This document shows positions 51,758 through 60,346 of a stretch of 64,000 nt of DNA, in pieces. This DNA comes from Agromyces sp. CF514. Its GTDB lineage: Bacteria; Actinomycetota; Actinomycetes; Actinomycetales; Microbacteriaceae. Every line of letters starts with the position of its first letter. Position 1 is the stretch's first letter. A program made the position numbers and the translations under genes. Under the pieces are notes generated by a model. That model was not told where the DNA came from and ran no database searches. It was given only the letters and a program-made list of their open reading frames with translations. The stretch lies in assembly GCF_900113185.1 (NCBI RefSeq), contig NZ_FOZD01000001.1, positions 2,604,001 to 2,668,000 of the forward strand, given 5' to 3'.

Positions 51758-51831
51758 TAGGGCGGACGGGACTTGAACCCGTGACCGATGGATTATGAGT
51801 CCACTGCTCTAACCGGCTGAGCTACCGCCCC
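51758..51831 (-). tRNA. tRNA with CAU anticodon (elongator Met or Ile2)
   Basis: A 74-nt cloverleaf on the minus strand. The acceptor GGGGCGG pairs with CCGCCCT. The D-arm is GCTC...GAGC, the anticodon loop CTCATAA and the T-arm ACGGG-TTCAAGT-CCCGT. CCA is not encoded. The CAU anticodon could be elongator methionine or the lysidine-modified isoleucine type; I cannot separate the two by eye. It is not the initiator type. Its 3' 35 nt are repeated at 21874 and 34381, so it is the integration target of the islands. Confidence 0.92.
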
Positions 51832-51841
51832 GCGAGCGACC

Positions 51842-53098
51842 TCAGTCGGGAAGGATGACCGGGATCGACTCGGTGACCGGATCGGTCACGCGCTCACCAC
51901 GATACAGACTCTCGAACGTGTCGAGCGTGCGGGTGATGTCGTGGGCCTTGATGAACTTGAGCGACGAGGCCTTCATCGCGTTGTAGACGTCGGGCGAGGC
52001 CTCGAGCACGTCACGCAGCTTGTCTGCCAGGTCTTGCGGGTTGCTCGGCTCGAAGAGGTGCCCGTTCTGGCCGTCGTGCACGAGGTGCGGCAGCGCCATG
52101 GCGTTCGCGGCCACGACGGGGAGCGCCGAGGCCATGGCCTCCATGGTGACGATGCTCTGCAGTTCGGCGATCGAGGGCATCGCGAGCACGGATGCGCGGT
52201 GGTATGCCTCGCGGAGCTGCTCGTCGGTCACGTAGCCGGTGAAGGTGACGCGGTCGGCGATGCCGAGCTCGACGGCGAGGTTCTGCAGGTTCTTCAACTG
52301 GTCGCCGCCGCCGACGATCTCGACCTTGGCGTCGAGCGAGGCGGGCAGCAGGGTGAGGGCGCGCAGCAGCACGTCGATCTGCTTCTCGCCCGTGACCCGG
52401 CCGACGAAGAGGATGCGGTTCTCGGTGCGCGGCTCCCAGTTGGGCGAGTACTTGTGCGCGTCGATGCCGCACGAGATGGCGTGCACGCCCTCGAGGCCGG
52501 TGTGCTTCTCGAGGAACTGCGCGGCCTTGAGCGTGGGCGTCGTGACGGATTCGGCGCGGCCGAACGTGCGACCGGCGGCCTTCCAGGCGAGCCCGACGGC
52601 CCAGTCCTGCCAGGCCTTCGGCAGCAGCGTGAACTCGAGCATGTTCTCGGGCATGAAGTGATTGGTGCCGACGATGCGGATGCCGCGCTTCTCGGCCTCG
52701 ATCGACAGACCGCGGCCGACGATGATGTGCGACTGGAAGTGCACCACGTCGGGCTTGACGGCGTCGATGATGCGGGCGCTGTTCTGCTTGATGCGCCAGG
52801 GCAGCGCGAAGCGCAGCCAGTCGTGCGGGTACCAGCGCCAGCTGTAGAGGCGGTGCGCCGTGATCTCCTGGCCCTCGTGCACCTCGCGCCACGTGCCGCT
52901 CTTGCGGTTCGCGGCAGGCGCCATGACGTGCACCTCGTGCCCGCGCTCGACGAGGCCTGCGGCGAGGCGCTCGGCGAAGCGGGCGGCGCCGTTGACGTTC
53001 GGGGCGAAGGTGTCGGCACCGATCAGGATTCTGAGCGGGCGTTCCGGCTCTGCGCGGTCGGCGCCATCGGGAGATGACGCACCGGGAGTGTCAGACAC
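51842..53098 (-). CDS. GT4-family glycosyltransferase
   Basis: A 418-residue GT-B-fold glycosyltransferase. The N-terminal acceptor domain has GADTFAPNVNGAARF near 27. The C-terminal donor domain has FVGRVTGEKQIDVLLRAL near 230, GYVTDEQLREAYHRAS near 288 and the E-x7-E motif ELQSIVTMEAMASALPVV. Relatives transfer mannose or other sugars to lipids or glycans at the membrane face. It begins with a 20-residue acidic extension. The gene ends 11 bp from the tRNA 5' end, so it is backbone outside the islands. Donor and acceptor are unknown. Confidence 0.88.
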   Translation of the reverse strand: MSDTPGASSPDGADRAEPERPLRILIGADTFAPNVNGAARFAERLAAGLVERGHEVHVMAPAANRKSGTWREVHEGQEITAHRLYSWRWYPHDWLRFALPWRIKQNSARIIDAVKPDVVHFQSHIIVGRGLSIEAEKRGIRIVGTNHFMPENMLEFTLLPKAWQDWAVGLAWKAAGRTFGRAESVTTPTLKAAQFLEKHTGLEGVHAISCGIDAHKYSPNWEPRTENRILFVGRVTGEKQIDVLLRALTLLPASLDAKVEIVGGGDQLKNLQNLAVELGIADRVTFTGYVTDEQLREAYHRASVLAMPSIAELQSIVTMEAMASALPVVAANAMALPHLVHDGQNGHLFEPSNPQDLADKLRDVLEASPDVYNAMKASSLKFIKAHDITRTLDTFESLYRGERVTDPVTESIPVILPD

Positions 53099-53315
53099 GT
53101 GGAGATGTTCCTCACAGTTCGGGGGCGGCCGTGTCGGCCGAGCGCGGCGCGACGCTGTACGTGGGCGCGGGCGTTGAGTTCGAAGATAGTCTACGCAGGC
53201 GGGGTCGTGGGCGGCTCATCGGGCATGTCGTGCAGCCGGGCGCCGATGCCTGTGGAGAACCGGCCCGCCGCCGGCATCCGTCGCTCGAATCGGCCGGGCG
53301 GGGCGGTGAAGGCGG

Positions 53316-54233
53316 TCAGAGCCGGGTCTGCGGATGGTTGCGCGCGAGCAGGAACACGCCCCACACGGCGATGGCCCCCGCGATCGCGAACGTGATGTTG
53401 GCCCAGAGCGCGGCCTGCGACGCCTCACCGAGTACGACGATGCCGATGAGCACCGCGACGATCGGGTCGACGACGGTGAGGCCCGCGATCACGAGGTCGG
53501 GCGGGCCCGAGGCGTACGCGTTCTGCACGAAGTACGCGCCGAGCGCGGTGGCGGCGAGCAGCCCGATGACGCAGGTGAAGGTGAGCCATTCGAACTCGCC
53601 CTGCTGCACGCGCCCGATGACGACCTTGGCGAGCGTGGCGACGAAGCCGTAGAGCAGGCCGGCCATGATGACGTAGAAGGTGGCACGGATCCGGCTGCGG
53701 AAGAACCAGAACGCCAGTGCGGCAGCCACGAGCACGACGGCGAGCAGCGTCAGGATGGTGATGAGCTGCCGGTCGGTCACAGGCTTGTCGACGGCGGTGA
53801 AGGCCGCGACGCCGACGAACAGGAAGACGCCGCCGACGCACATGAAGATCGCCGTGATCGACTTCGAGTTCAGCTTGACCTTGTTGACCCGCGAGTTCAG
53901 GATCGACGTGATCACGAGCGCGATCGCGCCGAGCGGCTGCACCACGATGATCGGCGCGAACGAGAGGCTCGCGAGCTGGAAGACGATCGCCAACCCGAGC
54001 ATGACGGTGCCGATCACCCACGACGGGCGCGAGAGCAGCAGCCAGAGCTGGCCCACGTTCAGGCCCTTGCCGAGTGCGTCGGCCGTGTGCGCCTCGACCT
54101 TGGTCACCCCGCGGTGCTGGAACTGGGCGCCGAGCGAGAGGAACACGGCGCCGACGAGCGCCAGCGGGATGCCGATGAACTGAGTCGGGTCGAGCGCGAT
54201 CTGCTCGGTCAGGTCGCTCAGGTCTGGATCCAC
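53316..54233 (-). CDS. DMT-superfamily membrane transporter
   Basis: A 305-residue integral membrane protein with nine or ten hydrophobic helices and an internally repeated EamA-like layout (VQPLGAIALVITSILNSR and VVDPIVAVLIGIVVLGEAS at the ends of each half). It probably exports or takes up a small metabolite or magnesium-like cation, since NIPA-type proteins share this form. The GTG start is at 54233. It diverges from the deformylase gene, 39 bp away. The substrate is unknown. Confidence 0.8.
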   Translation of the reverse strand: MDPDLSDLTEQIALDPTQFIGIPLALVGAVFLSLGAQFQHRGVTKVEAHTADALGKGLNVGQLWLLLSRPSWVIGTVMLGLAIVFQLASLSFAPIIVVQPLGAIALVITSILNSRVNKVKLNSKSITAIFMCVGGVFLFVGVAAFTAVDKPVTDRQLITILTLLAVVLVAAALAFWFFRSRIRATFYVIMAGLLYGFVATLAKVVIGRVQQGEFEWLTFTCVIGLLAATALGAYFVQNAYASGPPDLVIAGLTVVDPIVAVLIGIVVLGEASQAALWANITFAIAGAIAVWGVFLLARNHPQTRL

Positions 54234-54272
54234 GAAACGACCCTACCCTCCCGGCGTCGATATCCTTGGCGA

Positions 54273-54842
54273 ATGGCCGTGCTTCCCATCCGCATCACCG
54301 GCGAACCGGTGCTCCACTCCCCCGCGCTCCCCGTCGAGACGATCGACGACGACATCCGCACGCTCGTGCGCGACCTGTACGAGACCATGGATGCCGCGCC
54401 CGGCGTCGGCCTCGCCGCCCCGCAGGTCGGGGTGCCGTTGCGGATCTTCACGTTCACGTGGGCCGACGAAGAGGCCGGCGCGTCGTGGCGCGGCGTCGCG
54501 ATCAACCCCGAGCTGTGGATCACCCCGCTCGAGCCTGGGCACCCCGATCCCGACTTCGAGTCCGAGGGCTGCCTGTCGTTCCCGGGCGAACGGTTCCCGC
54601 TCCGGCGAGCCGAGCGCGCGATCCTCCGCGCGACCGACCTCGACGGCGAGCCGTTCGAGATCCAGGCCGAGGGGTGGCTCGCCCGCATCTTCCAGCACGA
54701 GTTCGACCACCTCGACGGCACGCTCTACACCGACCGGCTCACCGACAAGGAGCAGCGCATCGTCGCGAAGATCTGCCGCAAGGTCGGCTGGGGCGAGCCC
54801 GGCGTCTCGTGGATGCCCGGCGTCGACGACCTCGAGGGCTGA
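54273..54842 (+). CDS. def: Peptide deformylase
   Basis: A 189-residue metalloenzyme that removes the formyl group from new proteins. The three defining motifs are intact: GVGLAAPQVG (44-53), EGCLSFPGE (98-106, metal ligand Cys100) and QHEFDHLDG (141-149, ligands His142 and His146, catalytic Glu143). ATG 54273 begins at the family's usual N-terminus. It stands alone between a transporter and azlD. Confidence 0.95.
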   Translation: MAVLPIRITGEPVLHSPALPVETIDDDIRTLVRDLYETMDAAPGVGLAAPQVGVPLRIFTFTWADEEAGASWRGVAINPELWITPLEPGHPDPDFESEGCLSFPGERFPLRRAERAILRATDLDGEPFEIQAEGWLARIFQHEFDHLDGTLYTDRLTDKEQRIVAKICRKVGWGEPGVSWMPGVDDLEG

Positions 54843-54928
54843 GCCGGTAGCAGGCTTCAGACTGCGGATGTCGCGCGCCGGCGCCGTTCGACGCGACGGC
54901 CGCCCGCGGCATCCGCTCTCCTGGTCGT

Positions 54929-55234
54929 TCAGGTGAACGCGCGGATGCCGGCGGCGACCGCCGCGGCCACGATGACGACGATCACGAACGGCACGCGCAG
55001 CGCGTAGAGCGCGGCGGCGACGACGACGGCCGGCACGCGGGCGTCGACCACGATCGCCTGGCCGGCGCCGAGCGTCTGCACGGCGATGAGCGCCGCGAGC
55101 AGCGCGACCGTGAGCAGGTCGGCGATGCGGGCGGGGCGCTCGCGCTCGAGGAACCCGGCGGGCACGACGTAGCCGCCGAGCTTCAGCGCGAGCGTCGCAG
55201 CCGACGCGATGAGGATCACGTGCCAGGTGGTCAT
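54929..55234 (-). CDS. azlD: AzlD-family branched-chain amino-acid export subunit
   Basis: A 101-residue protein with four hydrophobic helices, matching the small AzlD partner of AzlC exporters. The ATG at 55234 overlaps the azlC stop (ATGA), so the two are coupled. The pair exports branched-chain or related amino acids (family knowledge; the substrate here is untested). Confidence 0.85.
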   Translation of the reverse strand: MTTWHVILIASAATLALKLGGYVVPAGFLERERPARIADLLTVALLAALIAVQTLGAGQAIVVDARVPAVVVAAALYALRVPFVIVVIVAAAVAAGIRAFT

Positions 55235-56031
55235 GCCGGCCGCTTCCGGTCGAAGAGGTCGAACCAGCCCACGATCAGGGCGACCACGGCCGCGACGAGC
55301 ACGGGCAGCCCGGGCACGAGCACGGGCGTCGCGATCGTCGCCACGACGGCAGCGCCGACCGCCACCGCCCCCGCCTGCACGCGCTTCAGTCGCGGCCAGA
55401 GCAGGCCGAGGAACGCCGCCGCGGCGGCCGCGTCGAGCCCCCACGCACGCGTGTCGCCCAACGCGTCGCCGATGAGCGCTCCGACGAGCGTGGTGATGTT
55501 CCAGCCGACGAACACGATCGCGCCCGTCAGCCAGAACCCGAGCCGCGCCGAGCGCTCCTCGGACTGCGCGAGCGCAACGGCCGTGGACTCGTCGATGGTG
55601 ATCCAGGCAGCGGCGACACGTCGCACGGGGCCGCCGCGGTCGACGAGCGGCTTCATGCGCATGCCGTAGACGACGTTGCGCACGCCGAGCAGGGTGGCCG
55701 CGGCGATCGCCGGGCCCGCGGATGCCGCGCCACCGCCAGCGAGCACGCCGATGAGCGCGAACTGCGAGCCGCCCGTGAACATCACGAGGCTGAGGAACAT
55801 CGTCTGCCAGACGTCGAGGCCGGATGCCACGGACAGCGCCCCGAACGAGATGCCGTAGGCGGCGGTCGCGAGCCCGACCGAGAGCGAGTCGCGCACGACG
55901 GCGTTCCTGGGACCGGCCGCGGATGCGGACACGCTTGCGGGTCCGGTCTCGGCGGCGGCTCCGGCGTCGGCTCCTGCGGGTCCGGTCTCGGCGGCGGCTC
56001 CGGCCGCGTCGTCGGCGCGATCGTCGTGCAC
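55231..56031 (-). CDS. azlC: AzlC-family amino-acid exporter
   Basis: A 266-residue permease with about eight helices. AzlC signatures are GLATAAYGISFGALSVASG near 55, MFTGGSQFALIGVL near 82 and RNVVYGMRM near 120. The Asp-rich and Ala-rich first 40 residues are variable. GTG at 56031 is preferred since GGGAGG precedes it at 6 nt; the frame is open further upstream. It acts together with AzlD downstream. Confidence 0.85.
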   Translation of the reverse strand: MHDDRADDAAGAAAETGPAGADAGAAAETGPASVSASAAGPRNAVVRDSLSVGLATAAYGISFGALSVASGLDVWQTMFLSLVMFTGGSQFALIGVLAGGGAASAGPAIAAATLLGVRNVVYGMRMKPLVDRGGPVRRVAAAWITIDESTAVALAQSEERSARLGFWLTGAIVFVGWNITTLVGALIGDALGDTRAWGLDAAAAAAFLGLLWPRLKRVQAGAVAVGAAVVATIATPVLVPGLPVLVAAVVALIVGWFDLFDRKRPA

Positions 56032-56166
56032 GTGCGCCTCCCGCGACTCGGACCGGACGACCCGTTCGACCGGCGCGGTGTCGACGACGGCCAGCCGAAA
56101 CGACACCTCGCGTAAGCCTAGGGCAGGTCCGCAATCGCCCGAGCAGGCCGCCCGTAGGCTGCTGGC

Positions 56167-56511
56167 ATGACCCACCGCGTGTTCTCGTACGGCACCCTCC
56201 GCCAGCCCGACGTGCAGGCGGCGCTCTACGGACGGGCGGTGCCCACGATCGCCGACACGCTTCCGGGGTACCGGCTCGATTGGATCCGGATCACGGATGC
56301 CGCGGTCATCGCCACGAGCGGATCGGACCGTCATCCCATCCTCCGCCGAGGAGCCCGACACGACGTCGTCGAGGGCGCGTACCTCGAGCTGGACGACGTC
56401 GACCTCGCGGCGACGGACGCGTACGAGGTCGACGACTACGTGCGAACGCCGGTCGTGCTCGGATCGGGCCGCGACGCCTGGGCGTACCTCGCGGCGGATG
56501 TCTCGCGCTGA
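56167..56511 (+). CDS. Gamma-glutamylcyclotransferase-like (AIG2) protein
   Basis: A 114-residue small beta-barrel protein with the AIG2/GGCT motif FSYGTLRQPDVQ near 6 and the likely catalytic Glu in VVEGAYLEL near 68. Members release 5-oxoproline from gamma-glutamyl amines. ATG is at 56167. It is followed by a strong hairpin shared with the convergent tRNA-Asn. The substrate is unknown. Confidence 0.85.
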   Translation: MTHRVFSYGTLRQPDVQAALYGRAVPTIADTLPGYRLDWIRITDAAVIATSGSDRHPILRRGARHDVVEGAYLELDDVDLAATDAYEVDDYVRTPVVLGSGRDAWAYLAADVSR

Positions 56512-56544
56512 GCACGCCGCCTGAGGACGCGTCGCGGAAACGAA

Positions 56545-56576
56545 GAGGCCCCGCATCCTGACGGATGCGGGGCCTC
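56545..56576. terminator. Strong bidirectional hairpin terminator
   Basis: GAGGCCCCGCATCC (56545-56558) and GGATGCGGGGCCTC (56563-56576) form a perfect 14-bp stem with a 4-nt loop. It serves the AIG2-like gene (+) and tRNA-Asn (-). Confidence 0.9.
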
Positions 56577-56581
56577 GCTGG

Positions 56582-56654
56582 CTCCCCCACTTGGACTCGA
56601 ACCAAGAACCTACCGGTTAACAGCCGATTGCTCTGCCAATTGAGCTATGGAGGA
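56582..56654 (-). tRNA. tRNA-Asn (GTT)
   Basis: A 73-nt cloverleaf: acceptor TCCTCCA/TGGGGGA, anticodon loop with GTT (CTGTTAA) and T-arm CTTGG-TTCGAGT-CCAAG. Encoded CCA follows at 56579-56581. No duplicated 3' end was seen nearby. Confidence 0.95.
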
Positions 56655-56850
56655 TCATTTCTGCGTTTCGCAGCGGATTCACTCTAGCAAGAAGCGGGCG
56701 TCTCACCAATTCGAGAGACCCTCGACAATGCGCAGGTCGTGGATCCGCGGCGGACTCCCTGACCAGACGTGATTTCACCCTAGCCTTCTCACCTGAACGC
56801 CGGCTGGTCTCCGGAGGCTTCGTCCGTCGACCGACCACTGGTCGGAGCGA

Positions 56851-57804
56851 TCAGTAGCCGGCGTGCAGGTCGACGCGACCGACCCAGTCGCCCTCGCCGA
56901 GGAACGCCGCCGTGTTCGCCGCCACGCGCTCCGCGAAGAGCGGCACGGTCATGGCCTCGGTGTCGGCCACATGCGGCGTGATGAGGGCGTTGTCGAGCCC
57001 CCAGAGCGGATGCAGCGGCGGCAGGGGTTCGGGATCCGTCACGTCGAGCCCCGCTCCCCCGAGCCGCCCGCTCCCGAGCTCGGCGACGAGCGCATCCGTG
57101 TCGACGAGGCCGCCCCGGGCGATGTTCACGAGGAATGCGCCGTCGGGCAGCAACGCGAGCTCCGGCGCGCCGATCATGCCGCGCGTGCGTTCGGTGAGCG
57201 CGGCGGCAAGGACCACGAGGTCGGCGTCGACGAGCACCTCGTGCAGGTCGGCATCCGTCACCGTGCGTGCAGCACCCTCGACGGGCTCCGCGCGGCGGCG
57301 CACGACGGTCGCGTGCACGCCGAACGGCGCCAGCAGGCGCAGGAGCTCCTCGGTGATGCCGCCGCCGCCGACGATCACGACGCGCATGCCGAAGAGGCTC
57401 CGCCCCCGCTCGTCGGCCTCCCACGCGGTCGCGCGGGCCCGACGCGGCACCTCGCGGAGCACGCTCAGGGCGAGCATGAGCGCGTGCTCGGCGACCGGGC
57501 GCGCGTACGAGCCCTTGGCACTCGTCCAGACCCGTCCGTCGTCGCGGTATCGAGCCAGGATGCCGGCGAACGCATCGACGCCCGCCCACGGCAGCTGCAC
57601 CCATTCGACCTGCGGATGCCGCGTCAGCGCGTCTTCGAGCTCGCCCGCCCCCGAGGCGGCGACCCAGACGAGCCCGCGCGTGCGCACGCCGAGCGGCACG
57701 ACCTCGCCGCCCGCCCGGCGCACTGCGGCGACGACGGACGGGTCGGCGTGCGGGAGCACCGACACGGCGCCGACCAGCGGCGCCGCGCCACCGGCATCCG
57801 TCAC
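56851..57804 (-). CDS. D-2-hydroxyacid dehydrogenase
   Basis: A 317-residue NAD-dependent dehydrogenase. The nucleotide-binding motif VVIVGGGGITEELL is near 143, the catalytic Arg is in NIARGGLVD near 225, the Glu is in DPEPLPP near 256, and the His is in ITPHVADT near 275. This matches the glyoxylate/hydroxypyruvate reductase branch. Its ATG overlaps the stop of the ABC ATPase gene (ATGA), so it is the last gene of the Dpp-type transport operon. That link could mean the transporter imports a compound yielding a 2-oxo acid (inferred). Confidence 0.87.
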   Translation of the reverse strand: MTDAGGAAPLVGAVSVLPHADPSVVAAVRRAGGEVVPLGVRTRGLVWVAASGAGELEDALTRHPQVEWVQLPWAGVDAFAGILARYRDDGRVWTSAKGSYARPVAEHALMLALSVLREVPRRARATAWEADERGRSLFGMRVVIVGGGGITEELLRLLAPFGVHATVVRRRAEPVEGAARTVTDADLHEVLVDADLVVLAAALTERTRGMIGAPELALLPDGAFLVNIARGGLVDTDALVAELGSGRLGGAGLDVTDPEPLPPLHPLWGLDNALITPHVADTEAMTVPLFAERVAANTAAFLGEGDWVGRVDLHAGY

Positions 57805-58658
57805 CGGCCCAGGCCGCCGTCGAGCTCGTCGATGATCGCGTGCCCGTCGTCGAGCGCGCCCGCGAGGGCCGCGACGTACGGGTGGCTCGGGTCGTGGAAC
57901 ACCTCGTCGATCGTGCCGATCGCGGCGAGGCTGCCGCGATCGAGCACGGCGATGCGGTCGGCGGTGCTGCGCAGCACGGGCAGGTCGTGGCTGATGAGCA
58001 GCGCCGAGAACCGCTGCCGCTCGCGCAGCTCGCCGATGAGCTGGGCGACGGCGTCGCGCACGGTCAGGTCGATGCCCGCCGTGGGCTCGTCGGCGATGAG
58101 CACCGACGGGCCGAGTACGAGCGCCCGGGCGAGCGCGACGCGCTGTCGCTGCCCGCCGCTCAGCTCGTAGGGGTACTTCTGCAGGTAGCCCAGCGGCAGC
58201 CGCACGCTGTCGAGCATCGTCGCGACCCGGGTCTCGAGGGCGCGCCGGTTGTAGCGGCGATCACGCTCGAGGATCGGCTCGGCGATGATCTCGGCGACGC
58301 TGCGATCGGCGGCGAGGCGCGACCCCGCGTCTTGGGCGAGGTAGCCGACGTGGAACTGCAGCTCGGGCAGCTTGCGCTTCGGGAGCCCGCGCAGCCGGTG
58401 CCCCAGCACGGAGGCGTCGCCGCCCGTGATGACCGGCCGCGCGTCGGCCGACCGCGGATCGAAGGCCGCGCCCGAGAGCACCTTCGCGAGCGTGCTCTTG
58501 CCGCTGCCGGCGCTGCCGAGCAGTCCGACGACCTCGCCGGGCGCGATCGTCAGGCTGAGGCCGTGCAGGGCGACGTGCGCGGGGCTCGGCCCTTTCGCCG
58601 GGTACTCGAGCGAGAGATCGCTGACGACGATCGGGTAGCCGTGTTCGGCGGGCGCCAT
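57801..58658 (-). CDS. ABC-transporter ATPase, peptide/nickel type
   Basis: A 285-residue nucleotide-binding subunit. Walker A is GSAGSGKST near 50, the Q-loop is in VGYLAQDAG near 113, the signature is LSGGQRQR near 163, Walker B is VLIADEP near 183 and the H-loop is LLISHDL near 217. It lies just downstream of the double ATPase gene at 58658. The operon thus encodes three ATPase domains, more than the two a standard Dpp transporter needs. This copy may be a spare, or replace one half under some conditions. Confidence 0.9.
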   Translation of the reverse strand: MAPAEHGYPIVVSDLSLEYPAKGPSPAHVALHGLSLTIAPGEVVGLLGSAGSGKSTLAKVLSGAAFDPRSADARPVITGGDASVLGHRLRGLPKRKLPELQFHVGYLAQDAGSRLAADRSVAEIIAEPILERDRRYNRRALETRVATMLDSVRLPLGYLQKYPYELSGGQRQRVALARALVLGPSVLIADEPTAGIDLTVRDAVAQLIGELRERQRFSALLISHDLPVLRSTADRIAVLDRGSLAAIGTIDEVFHDPSHPYVAALAGALDDGHAIIDELDGGLGR

Positions 58659-60346
58659 CAGTCCGCCTCTCGAAGACGCCGGAGCTGCTCGCGTCGTTCG
58701 GCCTGCGCGACCGGGTCGGGCACCGGCAACGACGCGAGCAGGCGTTGCGTGTACGGCTGCTGCGGCGACCCCAGCACCTCGGTGCCCGTGCCCTCCTCGA
58801 CGAGCCTGCCGTGGTAGAGCACCGCGATGCGGTCGGCGAGGATGTCGACGACCGCGAGGTCGTGGCTGATGAACAGCGAGGCGAACCCGAACTCGCGCTG
58901 CAACTCGGCGAACAGCTCGAGCACACGCGCCTGGACGGAGACGTCGAGCGCCGACGTCGGTTCGTCGGCGATGAGCAGTTCGGGTTCGAGCGCGAGCGAG
59001 CGTGCGAGGCTCGCGCGCTGACGCTGGCCGCCCGAGAGCTCGTGCGGGTAGCGGTCGCCGTACGCCCGCGGCAGCTGCACGGCCTCGAGCAGCTCGTCGA
59101 CGCGGTGCCTGGCGTTTCGCGCGTCGCGCGCCCGACCGTGGATGATGAGCGGCTCCGCCACGCACTCGGCGATCGTGAGCAACGGGTTGAAGCTCGACGC
59201 CGGGTCTTGGAAGACGAAGCCGATGCGGCTGCGCAGCGGCCGGAACTCGCGCTCGCGGATGCCGTTCATCTCGGCGCCGAGCACGCTGAGCGAGCCACCG
59301 GTGACCTTCGTCAGCCCCGCGATCGCGCGCCCGATCGTCGTCTTGCCCGAGCCGGACTCGCCCACGAGCCCGAGCACCTCGCCCGGACGGATGACGAGGT
59401 CGACGCCCTGCACGGCGCGGAAGCCGGATCGGCCGAACCTGCCCGGGTACTCGATCTCGAGCCCGGTCGCCTGCACGACGGGCGTCTGCTCGGCCCAGCC
59501 CTCGGGGCGGGCGGCGGCACGCGCCTCGGCGCGCACCGTTCCGTGTCCGACGAAGGGCACCGCGGCGAGCAGCGCCTTGGTGTAGTCCCGCTGCGGGTTC
59601 GCGAACAGCTGGTCGACCGGCGCCTGCTCGATGAGGTTGCCCTGGTACATGACGGCGACCCGGTCGGCCAGGTCGGCCACCACGCCCATGTTGTGCGTGA
59701 TGAGCACGATCGCCGCGCCGAACTCGTCGCGGCACCGACGCAGCAGGTCGAGGATCTCGGCCTGCACCGTGACATCCAGCGCGGTCGTCGGCTCGTCGGC
59801 CACGATGAGGCCGGGCTCCAGCACGAGTGCCATCGCGATGACGATGCGCTGCTTCTGCCCGCCTGAGAACTGGTGCGGGAAGTGGTCGATGCGTTCGGCC
59901 GGGTCGGGGATGCCGACGCGGCCGAGGATCTCGATGGCCTTCGCCCGCGCATCGGCCTTGGAGATCTCGCCGTGCGCACGCAGGCCCTCGATGATCTGCC
60001 AGCCGACCGTGTACACCGGGTTCAATGCGGTCGACGGCTCCTGGAACACCATCGCGACGTCGGTGCCGCGGATGTCGCGGAGTCGCTGCTTCGACACCGA
60101 GATGACGTCGTTCTCGTGCGTGCCCGCCCGGTTGGAGAGCACGACGGCGCCGCTGGTCGTGGCGGTCTCGGGCAGGAGCCCGAGGATCGTCTTGGCGGTC
60201 ACGGTCTTGCCGCTGCCCGACTCGCCGACGATGGCGAGCACCTCGCCGCGCTTCACGGTGAGCGACACGTCGTCGACGGCCTTCACCGCACCGGCGTCGG
60301 TCGCGAACGAGACGCCGAGGTTCCTGATGTCGACCACCGTGCTCAT
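58658..60346 (-). CDS. Fused double ABC ATPase (DppD-DppF type)
   Basis: A 562-residue protein with two complete ABC domains. Domain 1 has Walker A GESGSGKT near 40, the signature FSGGQKQR near 158 and Walker B LIVADEP near 178. Domain 2 has Walker A GESGSGKT near 332, the signature LSGGQRQR near 444 and Walker B LLIADEP near 464. Each ends with the oligopeptide-type C-terminal extension (ATPase tail with VPDPV). It energises uptake through the DppB and DppC permeases encoded directly upstream (ATGA overlap with dppC). Confidence 0.92.
   Translation of the reverse strand: MSTVVDIRNLGVSFATDAGAVKAVDDVSLTVKRGEVLAIVGESGSGKTVTAKTILGLLPETATTSGAVVLSNRAGTHENDVISVSKQRLRDIRGTDVAMVFQEPSTALNPVYTVGWQIIEGLRAHGEISKADARAKAIEILGRVGIPDPAERIDHFPHQFSGGQKQRIVIAMALVLEPGLIVADEPTTALDVTVQAEILDLLRRCRDEFGAAIVLITHNMGVVADLADRVAVMYQGNLIEQAPVDQLFANPQRDYTKALLAAVPFVGHGTVRAEARAAARPEGWAEQTPVVQATGLEIEYPGRFGRSGFRAVQGVDLVIRPGEVLGLVGESGSGKTTIGRAIAGLTKVTGGSLSVLGAEMNGIREREFRPLRSRIGFVFQDPASSFNPLLTIAECVAEPLIIHGRARDARNARHRVDELLEAVQLPRAYGDRYPHELSGGQRQRASLARSLALEPELLIADEPTSALDVSVQARVLELFAELQREFGFASLFISHDLAVVDILADRIAVLYHGRLVEEGTGTEVLGSPQQPYTQRLLASLPVPDPVAQAERREQLRRLREAD

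Noticed and set aside
21568..51831. A hidden tyrosine or serine integrase inside the islands
   Set aside because: I looked through the frames of both islands for R-HxxR-Y or serine-recombinase motifs and found none. Only a short rve-type transposase fragment (38992-39057) is present, and it belongs to a different class.
54929..56134. One long frame spanning azlD and azlC
   Set aside because: Only the last 101 codons look like a protein (AzlD). The upstream part is an Arg-rich shadow of azlC in another frame.
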